Shown: positions 12,655 to 13,560 of the stretch, in pieces
Layout: each line of letters starts with the position of its first letter
How positions within the stretch are numbered: the stretch's first letter is position 1
DNA from: UBA4486 sp041984885
GTDB taxonomy: Bacteria > Pseudomonadota > Gammaproteobacteria > Eutrophobiales > Eutrophobiaceae
Assembly (NCBI GenBank): GCA_041984885.1
Contig: JBHIXH010000055.1
Location: 1-13,560, forward strand
Direction of reading: 5' to 3'
DNA: 13,560 nt
Notes under the pieces: model-generated
Databases searched by the model: none
Told to the model about the DNA's origin: nothing
Seen by the model: only the letters and a program-made list of their open reading frames with translations
Program-made: the position numbers and the translations under genes

Positions 12655-13560
12655 ATGAGTGATAATCGACCTTCACTTGACATTCTTCTGATTGAAGACA
12701 GCCCACCTGATGTTGCCCTGACAGAAGAGATGTTATCTGCCTGTAGCGAATTCGAATGCAACATAGTCTGCGCCAATACATTGCAGGATGGTGTCAAGCT
12801 GGCAAAAGAAAAGTCGCCGTCGCTGGTCCTGCTCGACCTGAGCCTGCCAGACAGTGTCGGTGTCGAAAATATCAACAGGATAAAATCAGAGAAACCGAAT
12901 ACGCCGGTCGTTGTCCTCAGTGGTGCTATCGACGACGAGACTGCGCTGCAAGCCATCCACGTAGGCGCCGATGATTTTCTTGTAAAAGGCCAGGTTTCAA
13001 GCTGGCAGTTATCGCGATCTATCCGACATGCGATCGATCGACGCAGGTTGTATGGCGAGTTCGAGCATATGTCGCATTACGATGCTTTGACCGGCTTGCC
13101 GAACAGGAAATTGCTGTCGATTCAAATTGGTAACGCCTTGAAAAAGGCGATAGACCACAGTGAAAAGCTGGCGTTGCTAAGTGTTGATCTAGATTTTTTC
13201 AAGCCAATCAATGATGACCTTGGTTTCGAAACCGGTGATATTGTATTGCAGGAGGCTGCACAGCGGTTACTACAAACGGTTCATGATGCAGACATTGTCG
13301 CACGCTGGGGTGGAGACGAGTTTATTGTTTTGTTGCCGAAGATACTTGTCGACCGCGATGCCGAGGTGATGACCGGAGAAGCCGATGTCCTTGACCCGCG
13401 CGCCGTAGGCCTCCTTGAGACGCGCCACCGTATCCGCATCCTCTGTTGGAATATTGTCGGCGAGCAATCGCGAATGACACGTCGTCCGCACCCCGGCCGT
13501 CGAATAGATATCCTTCAGCGCGATGGGAATGCCGTGCAACGGTCCGCGCAGTTTCCCGGA
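12655..13560 (+). CDS. receiver-GGDEF diguanylate cyclase response regulator, broken after the GGDEF motif
   Basis: Cytosolic regulator: an N-terminal receiver, about residues 8-125, with Glu14-Asp15 (ILLIEDSPPDV), phospho-acceptor Asp61 (LVLLDLSLPDSVG), Ser89 (VVVLSGA) and Lys111 (GADDFLVKG). A GGDEF domain starts at HYDALTGLPNRKLL (141-154), then VDLDFFKPINDDLGFETGD (177-195) and RWGGDEFIVLLPK (217-229). The active-site motif is intact, so c-di-GMP synthesis would be expected of a whole protein; the usual GHxxGD has Phe191 for His. Homology ends at about residue 229 (base 13341), where some 70 more residues are expected. The frame stays open to the window edge only because it then reads the antisense of an amidase gene. 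The start at 12655 has GGAG upstream and gives the receiver its normal beginning. Confidence 0.85.
   Translation, partial: MSDNRPSLDILLIEDSPPDVALTEEMLSACSEFECNIVCANTLQDGVKLAKEKSPSLVLLDLSLPDSVGVENINRIKSEKPNTPVVVLSGAIDDETALQAIHVGADDFLVKGQVSSWQLSRSIRHAIDRRRLYGEFEHMSHYDALTGLPNRKLLSIQIGNALKKAIDHSEKLALLSVDLDFFKPINDDLGFETGDIVLQEAAQRLLQTVHDADIVARWGGDEFIVLLPKILVDRDAEVMTGEADVLDPRAVGLLETRHRIRILCWNIVGEQSRMTRRPHPGRRIDILQRDGNAVQRSAQFPG
13354..13560 (-). pseudogene. amidase-signature-family fragment, interrupted by junction with the GGDEF gene
   Basis: Entering from the right edge, the minus strand reads RGPLHGIPIALKDIYSTAG, then VRTTCHSRLLADNIPTEDADTV and ARLKEAYGARVKD. This is the N-terminal catalytic region of the amidase signature family (GatA-like hydrolases), including the Lys of ALKD that belongs to the Ser-cisSer-Lys triad. 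Recognisable similarity fades around 13400. The following GFSGHHLGIAVDKY is not the expected GA.LLGK..THEF stretch, and the Gly/Ser-rich serine region is absent because the sequence turns into the opposite-strand GGDEF gene. The fragment is visibly richer in G+C than the GGDEF gene. No start or stop of its own is in the window. Confidence 0.65.

Noticed and set aside
12558..12956. Minus-strand open frame of 132 codons
   Set aside because: It is antisense to the receiver domain of the receiver-GGDEF gene, whose catalytic residues are all present on the plus strand.

Overview
The window reads as a chromosomal segment of a gammaproteobacterium. UvrD is close to the enterobacterial protein from its first residues on (MDVS start, all helicase motifs), PmbA is recognisable, both tRNAs encode their CCA ends, and a TakP-like TRAP binding protein, a cytochrome c5-like protein and an NnrU-family protein point to a respiring, probably aquatic proteobacterium. 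Species cannot be fixed from the sequence alone.

Layout. 1-546 (-): N-terminal part of pmbA with a GTG start, divergent from uvrD (642-2807, +). An orphan TRAP solute-binding lipoprotein (2849-3943, +) follows uvrD and converges on a membrane-anchored diheme cytochrome c5-like protein (4055-4819, -); a strong hairpin terminator with a UUCG loop lies between them. 5059-5614 (+) holds two tRNA-Arg genes (CCG and TCG). Each is preceded by a duplicated 5' tRNA part that leaves the tRNA sequence at the same D-loop position and runs into a hairpin-rich insert. 5637-11625 (-) is a signalling block, in transcription order: periplasmic family-3-like binding protein, a 1065-residue five-PAS NarX-type histidine kinase, a NarL/FixJ response regulator, an intact stand-alone receiver and a degenerate stand-alone receiver. 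An NnrU-family membrane protein (11709-12269, -) lies just upstream. After a 385-base divergent region with three inverted repeats comes a receiver-GGDEF gene (12655 onward, +). It stops matching its family a few residues after GGDEF and runs into the antisense of an amidase N-terminus at the right edge.

How it may work together. The kinase has no receiver of its own and the NarL-type regulator starts 24 bases after its stop, so they are a likely cognate pair. Two near-identical dyads, TGTAGG-N6-CCTACA and TGTAGG-N7-CCTACA, lie upstream of the two stand-alone receiver genes and nowhere else that I found. The simplest model is that the NarL-type regulator switches on both receivers, which then act as outputs, competitors or sinks for the same kinase. 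This is inference.

The two items most worth following are the tRNA-Arg half-gene/insert modules (5059-5614) and the dyad-linked receiver circuit (5637-7296). The right-hand junction (about 13342-13353) should be checked as a possible assembly chimera before any biology is read into it.
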